A DNA stretch of 64,000 nucleotides from Chinchilla lanigera. Lineage: Eukaryota > Chordata > Mammalia > Rodentia > Chinchillidae. The notes below the pieces were generated by a model. The model worked only from the letters and a program-made list of their open reading frames with translations, ran no database searches and had not been told where the DNA came from. Shown one piece after another: positions 50,261-63,546 of the stretch. The translations under genes and the position numbers were made by a program. The stretch covers positions 11,926,040 through 11,990,039 of the forward strand of contig NW_004955405.1 of the NCBI RefSeq assembly GCF_000276665.1, read 5' to 3'. Numbering within the stretch: the stretch's first letter is position 1; the number at the start of each line of letters is the position of its first letter.

Positions 50261-52599
50261 TAGTATTATCCACTAACAGTTGGGTTCTGGGAAATTTCTG
50301 AAGCTGAAAGGAGATTTTTATAGTTAAATGGCTGGAATGGCAAATGAGTTTTAACTTGTCCACTAAAGCCAGCCAGTTTGTAGTGGCCTCTTGAGTGGGG
50401 AAGGACAGCAAGGCCTGCCCCAGGACTGGGGCAAAAGTGCTACAGTCAATTTATCCTGGCTGCTGTGGAGCAGGTATCAGTGGTGGGTATTTACAGGCTT
50501 TATTAATATTGTATTGCAGGAAAAGCCTTAGAATTCATGTCGATCAATATTTCAAGTTTATCAAAGAGGAAACTACAGCCCAATCTGAGGTCATTTCACC
50601 CATTTGATGTCATATATCTGGACTCTGTGGCAACAGCATTAAGAGTTCAGATCTCTGGTTCCAGTCCTGTGTGCCTGTCTTTAGCACTACGGGTAAAGCC
50701 AAGCTAGAGTGTTCAGATAGGAGAGGGGGCGTCTCAGGTATTCTTGTACTTTTGAAAAGGCTCAAGAGTAAAAGACTGTCAGCCAGATTCTGCCAGCATT
50801 GTAAAACTTCTATGCTGGAAGTTGGAGTAATTCTTGCGGACTTTAGGATTTCTGATGGCTAATATTTTGAGGATTCGCAAGAGTGCCACCAGGGATATAA
50901 AGTAGTTGGGTCAATAGAGAATTCAGTCTTCACCTAGGTAAGAAGGCACAATAGGTGCTCCCCAAACTGAGGTGGCTTACAGAGACACATGGAGAGGAGC
51001 TGAGAAGCAAAACATAGGGTTTCTTTACTGAGCTTTGGGAACTTGAGGGATGGATGCTATTTTATAGCCCAGAGGCCACGTGTGGTATAAGAGATAGGAT
51101 ACCTAGTGGGCAGCATGGATATTCCTGGTAGTCGTCACACAAGTCAGCTCAGCATCAGGTAAAAGAGACCATTCATAGGTGTAGGTACGACCTGTTTGCT
51201 GGTCTCATTTACTGGCTGCCCCATAAACCCCAGGCTCCTGCCGTTCTCCAGGCTAGTCCATGGACAGCATAGTAACCTGAACTCGTTAGCAGATGAGGAG
51301 TAGCAGTGGTGCCGTACCCTGTGTGTGGGGAGGTCCCCAGCCGGTAACCAGCATATCATACAGCAGATACCTGATAATAAGCTGCCTGTTTGAGTGCTTT
51401 ACACAATCAACTTCCAGCTTTTCCTTTGGATAGTACATTAGGTAAATGTGATTTCTATTAACCTAATGGTGCTTGCCTCAAAGTATATGCTGTGAAGCCA
51501 GTGATTTTTCTTGAAGTCTTGAAGTCCATGCCCTCTGGGCCTTTTATTGGTCTACTCTAATCCCCTTTGCCTGCTAAATGACTAAATGCAGTCCTTTGAA
51601 TTTCCAGGGGAATTGTCACGTGATGACTCCAGTTTCAGTAATCACACACGCACTTTCTAGTGGCATCAGGCAGTGACTGCTGAGGTTGCTAATGTCCTGT
51701 AAAAACACTGGAGGCCCATGCAGATGAGCTTCGCTTCTTTTCTGTGAGTGTCCTTGACTTGGTGAAAAGTCTTTGGCTCAGTGAGGATGTCTCAGAGGAA
51801 CTATGGCTTAAATGTTCTTGCAACTGGCTTTGCTACAACTCTGTGCTCCTGAACGCAGGGCTGAGAGAGTAGAAAGATTGAGGACACTGAGTTAGCTTGC
51901 GTCCTTCCTTCCATGTGCACAATGAATGGACGGGTAATTAGAAGAACACAGTATAGTTAAATGTAAACTGCAGGTATGGCTATGCAGAAAGTGACTTCTA
52001 ATTCTGAAAACCACAGCGAGCCAATAGGATGCTTTGCAGGATGCCGTTGTCTTGCAGAGGAGCAGTACCTGCCACCCGAGGATGTCTTGTTTTTTGAAAC
52101 TGTGAAGTTGTTTTAAAAATGTGGACAGAATTGCTGGTCGTGTGGAACCAAAATCTCCTGTTGCTTGCTGGATTGTATCGAAGCTAGCACAAACGCAATT
52201 GCAGGTGTAGCAACCTTCTGCTTTATAATACAGTTGTTCTCCAGAAATAAAAATGAGTTTTCTCTGGGAAGGCTTCCACATTCTGCGATTCATGTATGCA
52301 CTGGTCTGGACAATGGAAGTTTGCAGCAAAGCACACCACACACAGGGGGCCCCGCGTGCCCCTTCTTCTGCACGTCTGTCTTTGGTGCTCAAATGTGTTT
52401 TCTGGCTTAGGCAACCAGAGCCTTCTTCACACAGGGCTGTAAATCATTCCATGCATTTTGAAATTGTTGTGGGAATGTACTAAGAATATTGATTGGGAAA
52501 GTTTTTCTGGAAAAATTTCCAGGATATCCTAGCTGTTAGAGACTGAGAGAGCAGAAAACCGTTTTGGGTGGAATCCAGTGGCTGGTTTAGACAGTCTCT

Positions 52600-52735
52600 A
52601 GAGTCATCCAGGCCAAACCTGTCATTTGCAGTTGAGGGAGTGGAGGCCCCGGAGGATAAATCATTTACCAGCGTTACCCAGCTAGACAGAAGTGGCACAG
52701 TCTCGGCTTTCTCACTCTTAGTTCAAGACAGATTC
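52600..52735 (-). repeat. MIR SINE relic
   Basis: GAGGGAGTGGAGGCCCCGGA, TTACCAGCGTTACCCAGCTA and GACAGAAGTGGCACAGTC fit the antisense MIR 5' half. Confidence 0.5.
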
Positions 52736-52782
52736 TGCTACCCCTTTTCTTTCTCCCCTTACATTAAGAACAGAATCCACAG

Positions 52783-52905
52783 GAGCATTTCTCAAAATAT
52801 GGTTCATAAAATATATAGTTCACAGCCACTACATCAGAGGCACCTTGAGTGCCTTTAAAAATGCAGATCCATGGGTTTTATCTAGACCTACTGAATAAAA
52901 TAAAG
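52783..52905 (+). mobile_element. hAT-type fossil
   Basis: CATTTCTCAAAATATGGTTC, CATCAGAGGCACCTTGAGTG, TTTAAAAATGCAGATCCATG and TAGACCTACTGAAT match the pattern of common mammalian hAT-Charlie MITEs. Confidence 0.6.
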
Positions 52906-53797
52906 CCTGGAATTTGCATTTTTATAAATTTCTCAATATTCTTATGTATAGTATGTTTAAGACCCATATGCATATGGTCATACATGGGCTGGTAGCGTGT
53001 GGCAGAAAATGTGAACTAACTGTTAACATCGCTGAATTTAGCTTGAAGTCATATAGTCTTATGTCATTTATGGTTCCTTGCTGTTCTTCGTGTTGCTCAT
53101 ATAGTGAACTGAGCAGAGTTAATTATGATTCAGAGGGTAATTACACCAGTTTTCCTGCTTTTCTAATGCCTGCTTTGGGTATAACTATTAATATTAGTTC
53201 TTTTTTCCTCCCAACTGGCAATATTTATCCCCTGTATATTGCTCTGCTGTACTTGATGCAAGGTAAATGAATGCTTTGCACGTATCCTCAAACATACATG
53301 CCGACTCCACACTCTGTTGATGCATAGTACCTGGCCTCAAAATGTCTTGCAATGAGTCCACAAATAGTTCAGTGAGAGGCCCCAATTACCTCTCTACGCA
53401 GGTAATTATTACTTCTGCCATTTAAATGAAATTTCAGTGGATTGCTTATAGCAATAAATTTAGGAACATATTTATGTGGTTCCTGCTTCTATTCATAGGC
53501 AGAGACTTAAAATTCCATTTCTGTTGGGGTATAACTCTGAACTGCCCTTCAGTATGAATTTGGCTGATAATAAATAAAATAACACTATAATCTTATTTCC
53601 CCCTCGGCAGTTAACAGATATCAAAAAGCAAAATAAACATACAAAATCCTCTACCACTCCATTTGCTCAGCACATGGAGGAGCTCTCTATTTCATGGCAG
53701 ACTAGTAGCCGAGCAGTGCAGTGGGATTACTGAGCTCTCATGTGCATTGCAGAAATGTGAGGTCATGGCACTTCAGGAGTCTCATTATGGGGTTTAA

Positions 53798-54251
<454 letters not shown>

Positions 54252-54997
54252 TGCCTCAGACCAGTGCCGTTGCCAGCGCAATCTTTTGGGGGTGTAGCAG
54301 CAATTTGGTCAATGTCATGTAACACCAGTAACTTTCTATGTCATGGCTTGGCTAGTAAGCATGCAACTCTGTATATCTATACCTACTTGTGACTTACTGT
54401 GTTAATATATGCAGTGCCCTAAGGAAACCAATGGCAGATAACCAGTCATTGTTTGAGAAATTATACTATGTTTAAATGTTTAAGTGTATTTGACATTCCT
54501 GCATAGTGTCCTTAACTGAACTGTTTCCTTAAAATTTGTAACAAGTAGCACTCTTATGATTCAAGCCTATGCCCTTTTCTTCTTTGGAGCTGAGATTTTC
54601 CTCTGTGTCCATTAGATAAAATGAAAACAACAGTGGAACAGTTTCTGTTTTCAATAGTATCAGTGTTTTCACCATATAGTGTGAGATAAACCCAGAGCTA
54701 TAGGAAGCTTTCCACCATAATAACAAATGATTCAGTTTTCTAATTCAGAGGTGGTTGAGGTAACACAGTATTTGGGATGCTTTTAGGCTGGGTAATTATA
54801 CCGCATAAGAGAAGAGAACATTGTACAAACAGGATATAGAGGTTACTTGGCCCTTGTGAAAAATGAGTTGTGAAAAGCTTCTTGAAGTACTTTGGAAAAT
54901 AATACCTGTGGCAAGGATATTAGGAAAGAGCAAACAGTGGGGAATAAGTCTTGTGACTATGCATTTAATGCTAGAATAAAGTGAATTATAATCTCAG
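54252..54997 (+). other. TPH2: TPH2 3' untranslated region
   Basis: This is non-coding sequence from the stop codon to just past a canonical AATAAA. The length of about 745 nt agrees with the human TPH2 3'UTR as I remember it. The sequence is AU-rich and free of obvious SINEs. The exact cleavage site is inferred. Confidence 0.75.
54975..54980 (+). promoter_or_regulatory. TPH2: poly(A) signal of TPH2
   Basis: A canonical AATAAA lies 724 nt after the stop codon, with T/G-rich sequence about 30-45 nt further on. A second AATAAA at about 55571 could serve a longer transcript but has no better context. Confidence 0.7.
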
Positions 54998-57844
54998 GTA
55001 TTTGACTCATTTTTCTGGTCGGAGGATAGTACAGTCAGGGCTATGGTGATCATTTTTGATTCCAGAAATGTGTGGAAACTGAATCATGGAGAAGTGAAGG
55101 GATTTCTCCGAAGTAGCACAGTTAGTTGTGCACCAGTGTTCTGAGCCCATTGCATTTTCATTCTCAGTTGCTGGGAAGTTCACATGAGTGAGTGTGTGTA
55201 GTAAGAGAAAGGAAACTAATGCCTGCCAAAACTAATGTTTATCACTACACAGGAATGGGTGTGTGGTGTAGGGTTGCCAACAGTACGTATATTATTTTCC
55301 CTCACACCCCTAAACCAGACCAGATTTTTGGGAAGTTACCCACTTTCTCAAATTTGGGCAATTTAGGGTAAGCTTTTGTGATGTACCACAGATCTCTGGT
55401 GATCCTTGCCATAAGAGGTAAAAATCTGTTGTCAGAGCACACATGAACCCGCTGAATGAAGGAATGAATTTCATGGTCTGCATCCCTCACCAAGCATAAC
55501 TTCTGTTCCCCTTTTTCTGTTTTTGGTGGATAGTCCAGGGTATGGATGGGAGGAGGAGGGGACAGGGGAAAATAAAGAAGAAAAAGATGACAAGGTAACC
55601 TTTAAATTAGCTATTCCAAAATACCTGCTTGAGCAAATTCCAAGGATACGTCCTTAATAAGAAATTATATAAAATTTCCAAGTATTCATGCTCTTCCATG
55701 GGGTCCCATTATGGGTCAGAAATCTTTGGTATAAATATATTCAGGAGAAACATGAAAAAAGCTCAAATACACACCAGGAAGAGGCCAAGTTAAAATGAAG
55801 GTTCAGAGGTTTGGAAATTGGTTATCTTAACTATTTACTGAGACTCTTTCATGTCTGAAACATTCTCACAACAGCTGAGTCCTTGAGAGGGCATTTCATG
55901 GATAGCGTGTCCTGAAATTTCACTGCTAGTCTAGGTGAAGGGGACAGTGCCTTGGAAAATTACCCGTGATAGCGAGATGGCGAGCAAGCCAAACCAAATT
56001 AAAAAGATTCAGAATGATCGAGCAGTTGCACATTTTAATAGTTTAGGAGAACTACAAATATAGTTTCTTATATCTTACTTTGCTAGAGCTATAGAACACT
56101 AATAATTCAGAATAACAATCTGGGACAATAAATCTTAAAATTTTCTGGTCAAGCTGCTGAATTTTCTTGGAGAATAAAATTAGCTAAGAAATCCTCAATA
56201 TATGCCTTCTGTGTAGTTTCCACCATTTGTGTTGCTTTTAATACATGTCCTAAAGAATTTTGTCTCTTTTTTTCATTTACTAAAACAACCACAAGTATTT
56301 TTCCTTTGTAATGCCATGAAAGGATAACTTCCTAGGTAAATACACTTGAGGGGGAATTATGCTTAACTGTAAACAAATCTCCTGGACGAAAATAACATTT
56401 GAGATGTCTTACGCTTGGCTTATTGTGAAATCTTCAGGTTTTCCTACATGTGCAAAGAAAATCTATCTTGTTTCAAAAATAGAAGAGCTATAGAGTAAAT
56501 GGACTTTCCCACAGAGCTGATATAGGTATCATACAATGAAGAGGAAGTACTTGGTTCTTTTTAGATCTGTTCTTCATTCAGAATAGCAGTAACTGTGGTT
56601 CTCACCCTGTGAAACAATGAAATCGTGGTTTTCATTTGTTGTGAGCATTTAACATGCAAATGCCATTACAGCTAATGGTGGGGAAATCCTATAAAATTTA
56701 ATAGCCATCATAGGAAAAGTGTTGGCAGAAAAAGTCCTCCAGTGGACATAGGACAACAAAATGATCACGGTCAGCTTCTTGTCATAACTGATACCTGCTC
56801 CATGTAACCGTTTGTCTCCTGTTTTAAAGCTAAATTAACTTGATCTAGGGACAATTATAAGTTTAAAGACACTTGCTCACTGTCATCTCACTGTGAGTTG
56901 TTACTCTATTTTGGCTTTGCTGCTGGCTTCTATAATCAGCTGATCAGAGGTCAACACAGAGTCCCTAGCAAAATCCAGTTTCTTATACATCACATTTTGC
57001 AAAGACATAGATCAAATTTGATTAGTCCAAGTTCATATTTGAAGCCTTTTCTGCATGTGATGAGTTAGGGTCAGGTACCTAGTCTGTTCTTGAATGATTA
57101 GAATGTTACAATAAACGCATAATAGTATATAAATTATACATTTTAAGAGTGGAGAATTTTTGTCCAAGTCTACTTTTTAATACACTATTGGTAGGGATCC
57201 TCAGACTTGGCTTTCTGGTTCAGTCTCGTTTTTTTATTGTGTAACTAGAAATTACACTTTATAAAGACAACATATCTGTGTTTGTCTTGCTTGCACACAG
57301 TAAATGGGCCTGAGCCTAAGGAATTTAAAATATCACAACATTTACCATCATGAAAAGTATAAAATGAGAAACAATGTGCTTCAAAGTGGAAGTAAACAGA
57401 AATTCAGAGTTTCATTTTCGAATAGAGTCATGGCTCACATCATCTCATTTTCTTCATTCGAGCAGGAAAACATTAACACTAGTTGTAGTTGTCCTCCAAT
57501 TCATTTGATCTAATTTTCGACTTCTAAAGAATCAAGCCCTGCTGCTTATTCTCGTGAACCTTGTCTTCCTTATAATGAGAAAGAAAACAGCCTAGGGTTT
57601 TCTGATGTGCCTGAGTTTTGTTTTGCTTTTTTGTTCTTTAATTTTCCAAGTTGTTCTTTCATTTTGGAAAAATGATTCTTATGCAGAATGCCGTATTTTG
57701 GGAAGAGTCAAGGGAATTAACAGGGGGAACTGCTGCTTCTAATATTAGATTTGCATATTTCAAAATAAAGCAGTTCTGGAACATGAAATTCAGTTCAGAA
57801 CATTACCAGAACATTACTAGAACTTGGGGTTGTGGTGGTGGCTA

Positions 57845-58480
57845 AGACAAAGAAAGTGTATGCCCACGGTGAACTTGCATTCTAGTAGAGGAGATATGGA
57901 CAAAAGGGAAACTCAGCTTATCTGAAATAATGATGTTTGAAGAAGAAAATAACTAAGATGACTTGATAAAGAGGAATGGGAGGGTAAAGTAAGGTGGCAT
58001 AGATGGCTTTTCTTAGGCAGTATTTGACCAGGAACCATAGGATGAGGAGAATCCAGGCATGAAAAGGGCTATGCAAAGAGGATTCCTGGAAAGGGTAACA
58101 GCACGACCCAAAAGGCCCTAAGGCAGAAATCCGCAGTGGATCTGAGGAAGACGTAGATTGCTAGTGGGCTGCAGGAGAATGATACAGGAGCAGTGTGGGA
58201 AGCAAGGTCAGAAGACACAGATCCCACAAGGGGCCAAGTTTATTCCAAATGCAATGGAAAGTCACAAGGAAGTCTCTAAGCAAGACAGCGATAAAACGTG
58301 ATTTCCATTTCAAGAGCTTCCTGGGGCTGCTGTGTGAGAATGCACTGTAAGGGAGAGGGCTGGGTGGCTAGGAATGGGGCTGAGAGTCTGAGCCGTAAAA
58401 CTAATTAGGAAGCCACTGCAGTATTATGGATCTGCAAAGCCAGTATCTTGGATCATGGTGGACATGATTAAAAATCATTG
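57845..58480 (-). repeat. L2 LINE relic
   Basis: Blocks such as AACTTGCATTCTAGTAGAGG, CCCAAAAGGCCCTAAGGCAG, CAAATGCAATGGAAAGTCAC and GACAGCGATAAAACGTGATT occur in the order of the reverse-complemented L2 3' part. No open frame survives. Confidence 0.65.
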
Positions 58481-61149
58481 TAATTAAGCAAATTATAAAC
58501 AAGTGGGTGGATAGGAACCATAAGATGAAAGGCTAAGGGAAAGGGTGATAAGTAGAACATGGGTTGATACTCATTTGGCTAGAAAAGCAGTCATCCAGTG
58601 AGATCCTCTTGTCTTTTGCAAATATTTAAAGCTTCTTTGACAAACAGAATCACGTGAAACTTTCTCTGGCTAGCTCTTAAGGAAGAAAAGCTAGACTGGA
58701 AAGCAAATACAATTTGTTTTTCCTCGTGACTCACAGATATTATATAGGAACAAAAATGAAGTAGAAATGGAATGTTATTAGTGAATGTTGGTAGTGCTGA
58801 CATGTAGGGTAATTCAGGGCCAGAAAAAAATCCTCCTCACCTCCAGGCAAATGAAATAGTTTTATTCACTGTCCGCTGTGCCATTTCTGTAGGAAGAGGC
58901 CAGATGAACGGAAGGGAATGCACTCTATTTCCACTCTTCTTGCTGTCTCCCATCTCCCCAAATGCATATTTCTGATATCCTAGCAAAGGCTCACTTGCTG
59001 TGATCCTCTCTCCAAGAAGGATGGGCCTAGTGCGGCAGCTGGAAGTGCGTTTCCTTCTTTGGTAAAATTGCAGTGAGCCTGATGTTCAACCCAAGGGCGT
59101 CTGTGGTTATGGTGCCTGCGAACGGCATTCTCATAATCCAGTCTGGATACAGTTTTATAACTGAACAACAAAAACATCTGACAGATGTGGGCTGGGTAAT
59201 TCAAAAGCTAGATGGCACAAAGAAATCAGGTTCATTTTCTGTCAAAATGAAATCATTATAAAAGGTGCAAAGCTAGCCCTCATTTTATATTTAGCTCAAG
59301 GAAGAGAACATTAATGATAAAAGAACGATAGAGATTTCCTGGTCTTTCCTTCATTCTGTGTAGATCTCTTACATTCGCCTTACTTTTTAGCTTGTTCATT
59401 TCCATGAAGCTAGCAAGATGCTGATTCAATAGGTCTATTATTCCCAAAGGTTTGCAAACCACTGAACACATCTAATGTACAGCTTGCCCAATTTTAGTGA
59501 ACAGCTAACTTCACAGACGTTAATGAGGCCAATTATTGGCAAGTGAATTTAGAGTGAAGAACACATTAGGTTTGCCACTATAGCAGTTATTTGTTTATCA
59601 GGATTGATTGAGGCCAACTTCCTTTTGATCATTACATCTGATTGATCACTACACATGGCGTTATGAAAGAATGAGGTTCCCAAATCAGATAGCTACTTGG
59701 AAGAAAAAATCTCTACCTTGCAAGGGCAGAACGTAGTCTCCTATCCATTTCAGTGTGAAAGCCTGGCCATTAAAACGGAATGGCTTCTAATTAGTCTCCT
59801 CACAAATCTCTAAAACTTTTCAGTCTTTCCTGTGGAACAAAACTTAAAAGAAACCTAAATTCCTCGCTTGCCCACATACAGTCAATATCAAAGAAAATAA
59901 CTTGCATGGTAACACTTACCCCGAAAATGAGCGCAGACGTCGCAATCCTGATTTGAAGTGGCATTGGAAAGTATAATTTGATTCACCCAGCCAAATGATT
60001 ACTGCTAGTGCAGATCATCAGCACGGCCCACTCCAGGACATTTGCATTGGTGATCAGCTGACAGCTAATTGCCAGACTGAGCCAGCCTCTTGAGCTTCTG
60101 CCTGAAAACAGGACAAAAAAGAACCCTCATTGCTACTACAAACTCCTATCCTGGATGGAGACTGTTTTTCTATGCTAGAAATACGTCTTTTACTTGTATA
60201 TGTACCAGCTATTATTTATTTGCCATCCGTACCTGCTTTGTCCAGTCAATGGACCCCCATCTCACGTGACTCACACCCCAACTCTTAGTCCATGCCTTAG
60301 GTGGAGCTGTTTACTTCTTAGTTCTAGGAGTGGGCTTATGACCAAGGTTTGGTCAAAGTGATTATATGTCCCTTGCCTACACCGATAAGTTCTAGCATGG
60401 GCCTTGCTCTAATTAATGCAAAACCCTGGACTTTTCTGGAGCTGCTGAGAAAGAAGTATGCTGTTTTGTTCTGTGATTTGGGGAGTGAAATGTGAGTCTG
60501 GATCTTACACAGGTCATTCTATAGAGGATGTAGGAGCAAAAGCAAAAGATAGAGATGATGTCTTAATGGCATGTCAAGTCCACGGGTTTAGCTATACTTG
60601 TAGCTAGACAGACCTTTGGGTTTTTCAGGGCTGTGTACTAGTAAATGGCATCTTTGTCCTATTCTCATTTTCCTGCTGCTGTCATTGGCATAGAAAATGT
60701 GCTAACACCAGGGTAAAAGCATAGAGGGGAGAAAGGACAGTTTTAGATTTGCTGTCTTCACATTTTTCCTCTTGGTTCTGAGAATCATAACTTCTTGGAG
60801 AACTACTGTTGAGGTCCTTTGGCTTGGTCTGCACCATAGAAACATGGGATGTCTGACCTGTTTATTTTCCTTTAATTCTGGGAATGATGAATCTTCCTCT
60901 AGTGAGATGTGGCCTGCAAAACTGCTCAGCAGAAGTGTTTAATTGGGTGTTAGGTGACAACTTGAGATTTAGCCTGTAGGTCACTGATTTGTTCCATGGA
61001 AAGAAAATATCAAAGCAAATTCAACTTCAACTGAGAAGCAGCTTAGATAACTGGATAAGACTTTCGCTGTCCCAGTTTTTCACTGTAGCTCTTAGAAGAA
61101 TCTGGGTTTCATTAACATTGGGCACCTTTAAATAAAAACTCTCTCCCAG

Positions 61150-61310
61150 GGTCAGTAGAGAGGACATGAGATTTGAAATCAGAGGCACATATTTTATTTT
61201 TTTTGGTTATTGATTAATTGGAGTTTCACTATAGATTTGTTGACAATTTCTGAGCTTCAGTTTAGTTTTCTGTAAAATGGGAATGAACAGTTTCATATCT
61301 GGAGAATTAA
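61150..61310 (+). repeat. MIR SINE relic
   Basis: GACATGAGATTTGAAATCAG and, after an AT-rich gap, AATTTCTGAGCTTCAGTTTA and TCTGTAAAATGGGAATGAAC follow the sense MIR consensus. Confidence 0.55.
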
Positions 61311-63055
61311 GAATATGAAAACTAAATGTATACTCAGTCAGAAGCTACTTACCAATGTGGACACTCTTTGAGAAATGGTTCAGGCAATTTCATCATTGTG
61401 GAAACATCATGGAGTGCAGGACAAGTGGACATGGTGTGTAAGATGGTTATCCGACCCCTGATGCTATTAAGAAACATGCAAAATAACATGTGAGTGGAAA
61501 TAGTGTCAATCTTTCTGTCTCTGTTTTTCTCTTTCTCTCTCATCTATCTATATATTACACTCTAAACAATGAAGTGTGATTTATTGAAAACATGTTAACA
61601 GGAGAGCCATTTATTATTATTACAAAGTATTACATAATATACAGAATTGCGTGTCCTATGCTTCTATATAACTGGCCATATAGTCATATAGTAGGTTTGT
61701 TGATACCAGCATTGCCACAAACATGTGAGCAATGCATTAAACTGTGATATTTTGATGGCTACAGCAGCACTAGGTGATAGTTTTTTGGCTCCATTATAAT
61801 CTGTGGGACCACTGAAATTTCAATGCATGGCTCCTGACTGCATATTGAATATGTATATATAATTTCATTAAATTGTGGCACTTTGGCTCTGATCCATTCT
61901 ATTATTGTCTGAAACTGAAAGTAGAGGGCAGAATGGTTGTTAGGCATTATGTTCTAGTTACCAGATTATCTGCTAAGAGAAAGGCCCAGCTGATGCCGTC
62001 TATGTCAGTGGTACTGTGTTCCTAAGGCTCCATTTCAGAGAGCAATTGCTTAGGGTTGTCGCTGACAAAAATAAAGTTCTAGTCAGAGGGAACAAATTAA
62101 GTCCAGAATATGAATGTATTTTATTTGCTGAGCAGGAAAGGGAAGTGCTAAGTGAAAATAGGAAATTGGAATATTACGTGTTGGAAGAGCGATTCCTTTC
62201 ATTCTTGGAGCTAATGGACTGAGCAGAAAGTGAACAATTTGTTTCATATGATGATTCACTAACACTAACTGACAAGGTTTCCATTTCTGAGTCCCACTTC
62301 ACATTCCACTGCCTGTTTTGTAGTGCAATAATGCAATTATCTGTCTATCTTTTGCATTGCATAAACAGGATGGCTGAAATGTATGTGAGGAATAACTGTA
62401 ACTGCTTAAATCCTTCCTGCTGAAGGAAGGAGCGAGGGAAAGGCAATATGGGATGTCTCCTACTTGTCTTAAAATAACCATCTGTTTTCTGTGTGATGTC
62501 CTCTCCTCTGGAGAATTCATTTTTAGAAAAATATTCTGATATTTTTCATGATACCGGATGGGGAAGAATAGCTGGCTTAAACTCACTTTGAGTTTTATTC
62601 TCACCTCACTTTTGTCTTTGTTGTAAATGAAACAGTTTTGAAAGGTGTGCTAATTCTAGCTGCTAGCTCAGACCCAGAGCAATTACCCTTGTAGCTGGCC
62701 TCAACTCGAGGAGCCAGGTTGGGCATGAGGAGACCTGACATGCATTAGGCTCCCTCATTTCCTAGACTTTATTGTTAAAGGTCCGTCTAGTCCTCGCTTT
62801 ACTTTTATTCCTAAACTTTTATTTTGTTGGCTTTAATTTCTGTGCTGTTTTTTATAATTTGGGTTCACTTACCAAGCCAAGGGGAGTTTTATTATAAGTA
62901 AAACCCAAGAGAAGGAATGTGGTGGGCCTCTAAAAGGGGCTAGAACTTGTAATTGGAAAGATTTCAGAGCTTTCTCCCTGCGCTTACTTCTGCCTCTTCT
63001 GTACATATGTACATCTGTTTTATCTACTCTCCACGACTATTTTAATTTTAAAATG

Positions 63056-63127
63056 GTGCTGGGGTTGAAGTGAGGGCCTCACACATGCTAGGCACGTGCT
63101 GTATCATTGAGCTACATCTCTAGTCCT
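63056..63127 (-). repeat. Old ID-like SINE
   Basis: GTGCTGGGGTTGAAGTGAGG, CACATGCTAGGCACGTGCTG and CATTGAGCTACATCTCTAGT form the reverse complement of an older ID-type SINE, similar to 11512-11573. Confidence 0.75.
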
Positions 63128-63467
63128 CCATGACTATCATTTTCTCCTCCCCCTTCTCCTCTTCCTTCCACTCCTTCCCTCATTGTCTTCCTCTGGCAGG
63201 CGGGATTTTTGTCCGTATTCATCTTCATGATGTAATGTGGTTTTATAAATTTGGAGTTTGTGTGTGTAGTTTTAGACAAAGCCAGGCTCATTACATGCGA
63301 ATTCAAATTCCAAATTCTTGCGAAAGGAATCCAGTTAATCCAGCATAGGCTAGCTCACTATTCTTGGTCTAGTCAACCATGGCCAGTGTAGAAGTGTTTA
63401 AATACTGCTACAGTTTTTGCAGAAGGTGGGCTGGGTAGAAACACAGATAGGATTTTGTAGTCTAGAC

Positions 63468-63546
63468 CGGTGATGGCGAACCTTTTACAGCTTCCAGTGA
63501 TACAAACAGCCCGCCATGGCACGCATGCCATGGCTCACCGCTACTG
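63468..63546 (+). mobile_element. 79-bp miniature hAT element, OC1-like
   Basis: The element starts CGGTGATGGCGAACCTTTTA and ends GGCTCACCGCTACTG, imperfect terminal inverted repeats matching the hAT element OposCharlie1 (CAGTGATGGCGAACC) as I recall it. The 8-bp palindrome GTCTAGAC flanks it exactly at 63460-63467 and 63547-63554, as expected for a hAT target duplication. An internal hairpin has 9-bp arms GCCATGGCA and TGCCATGGC at 63513-63534. It encodes nothing and depends on transposase in trans. Confidence 0.8.

Noticed and set aside
51892..52392. 166-residue minus-strand open frame in intron 9
   Set aside because: No recognisable domain, no splice or promoter context, composition typical of chance non-coding sequence.
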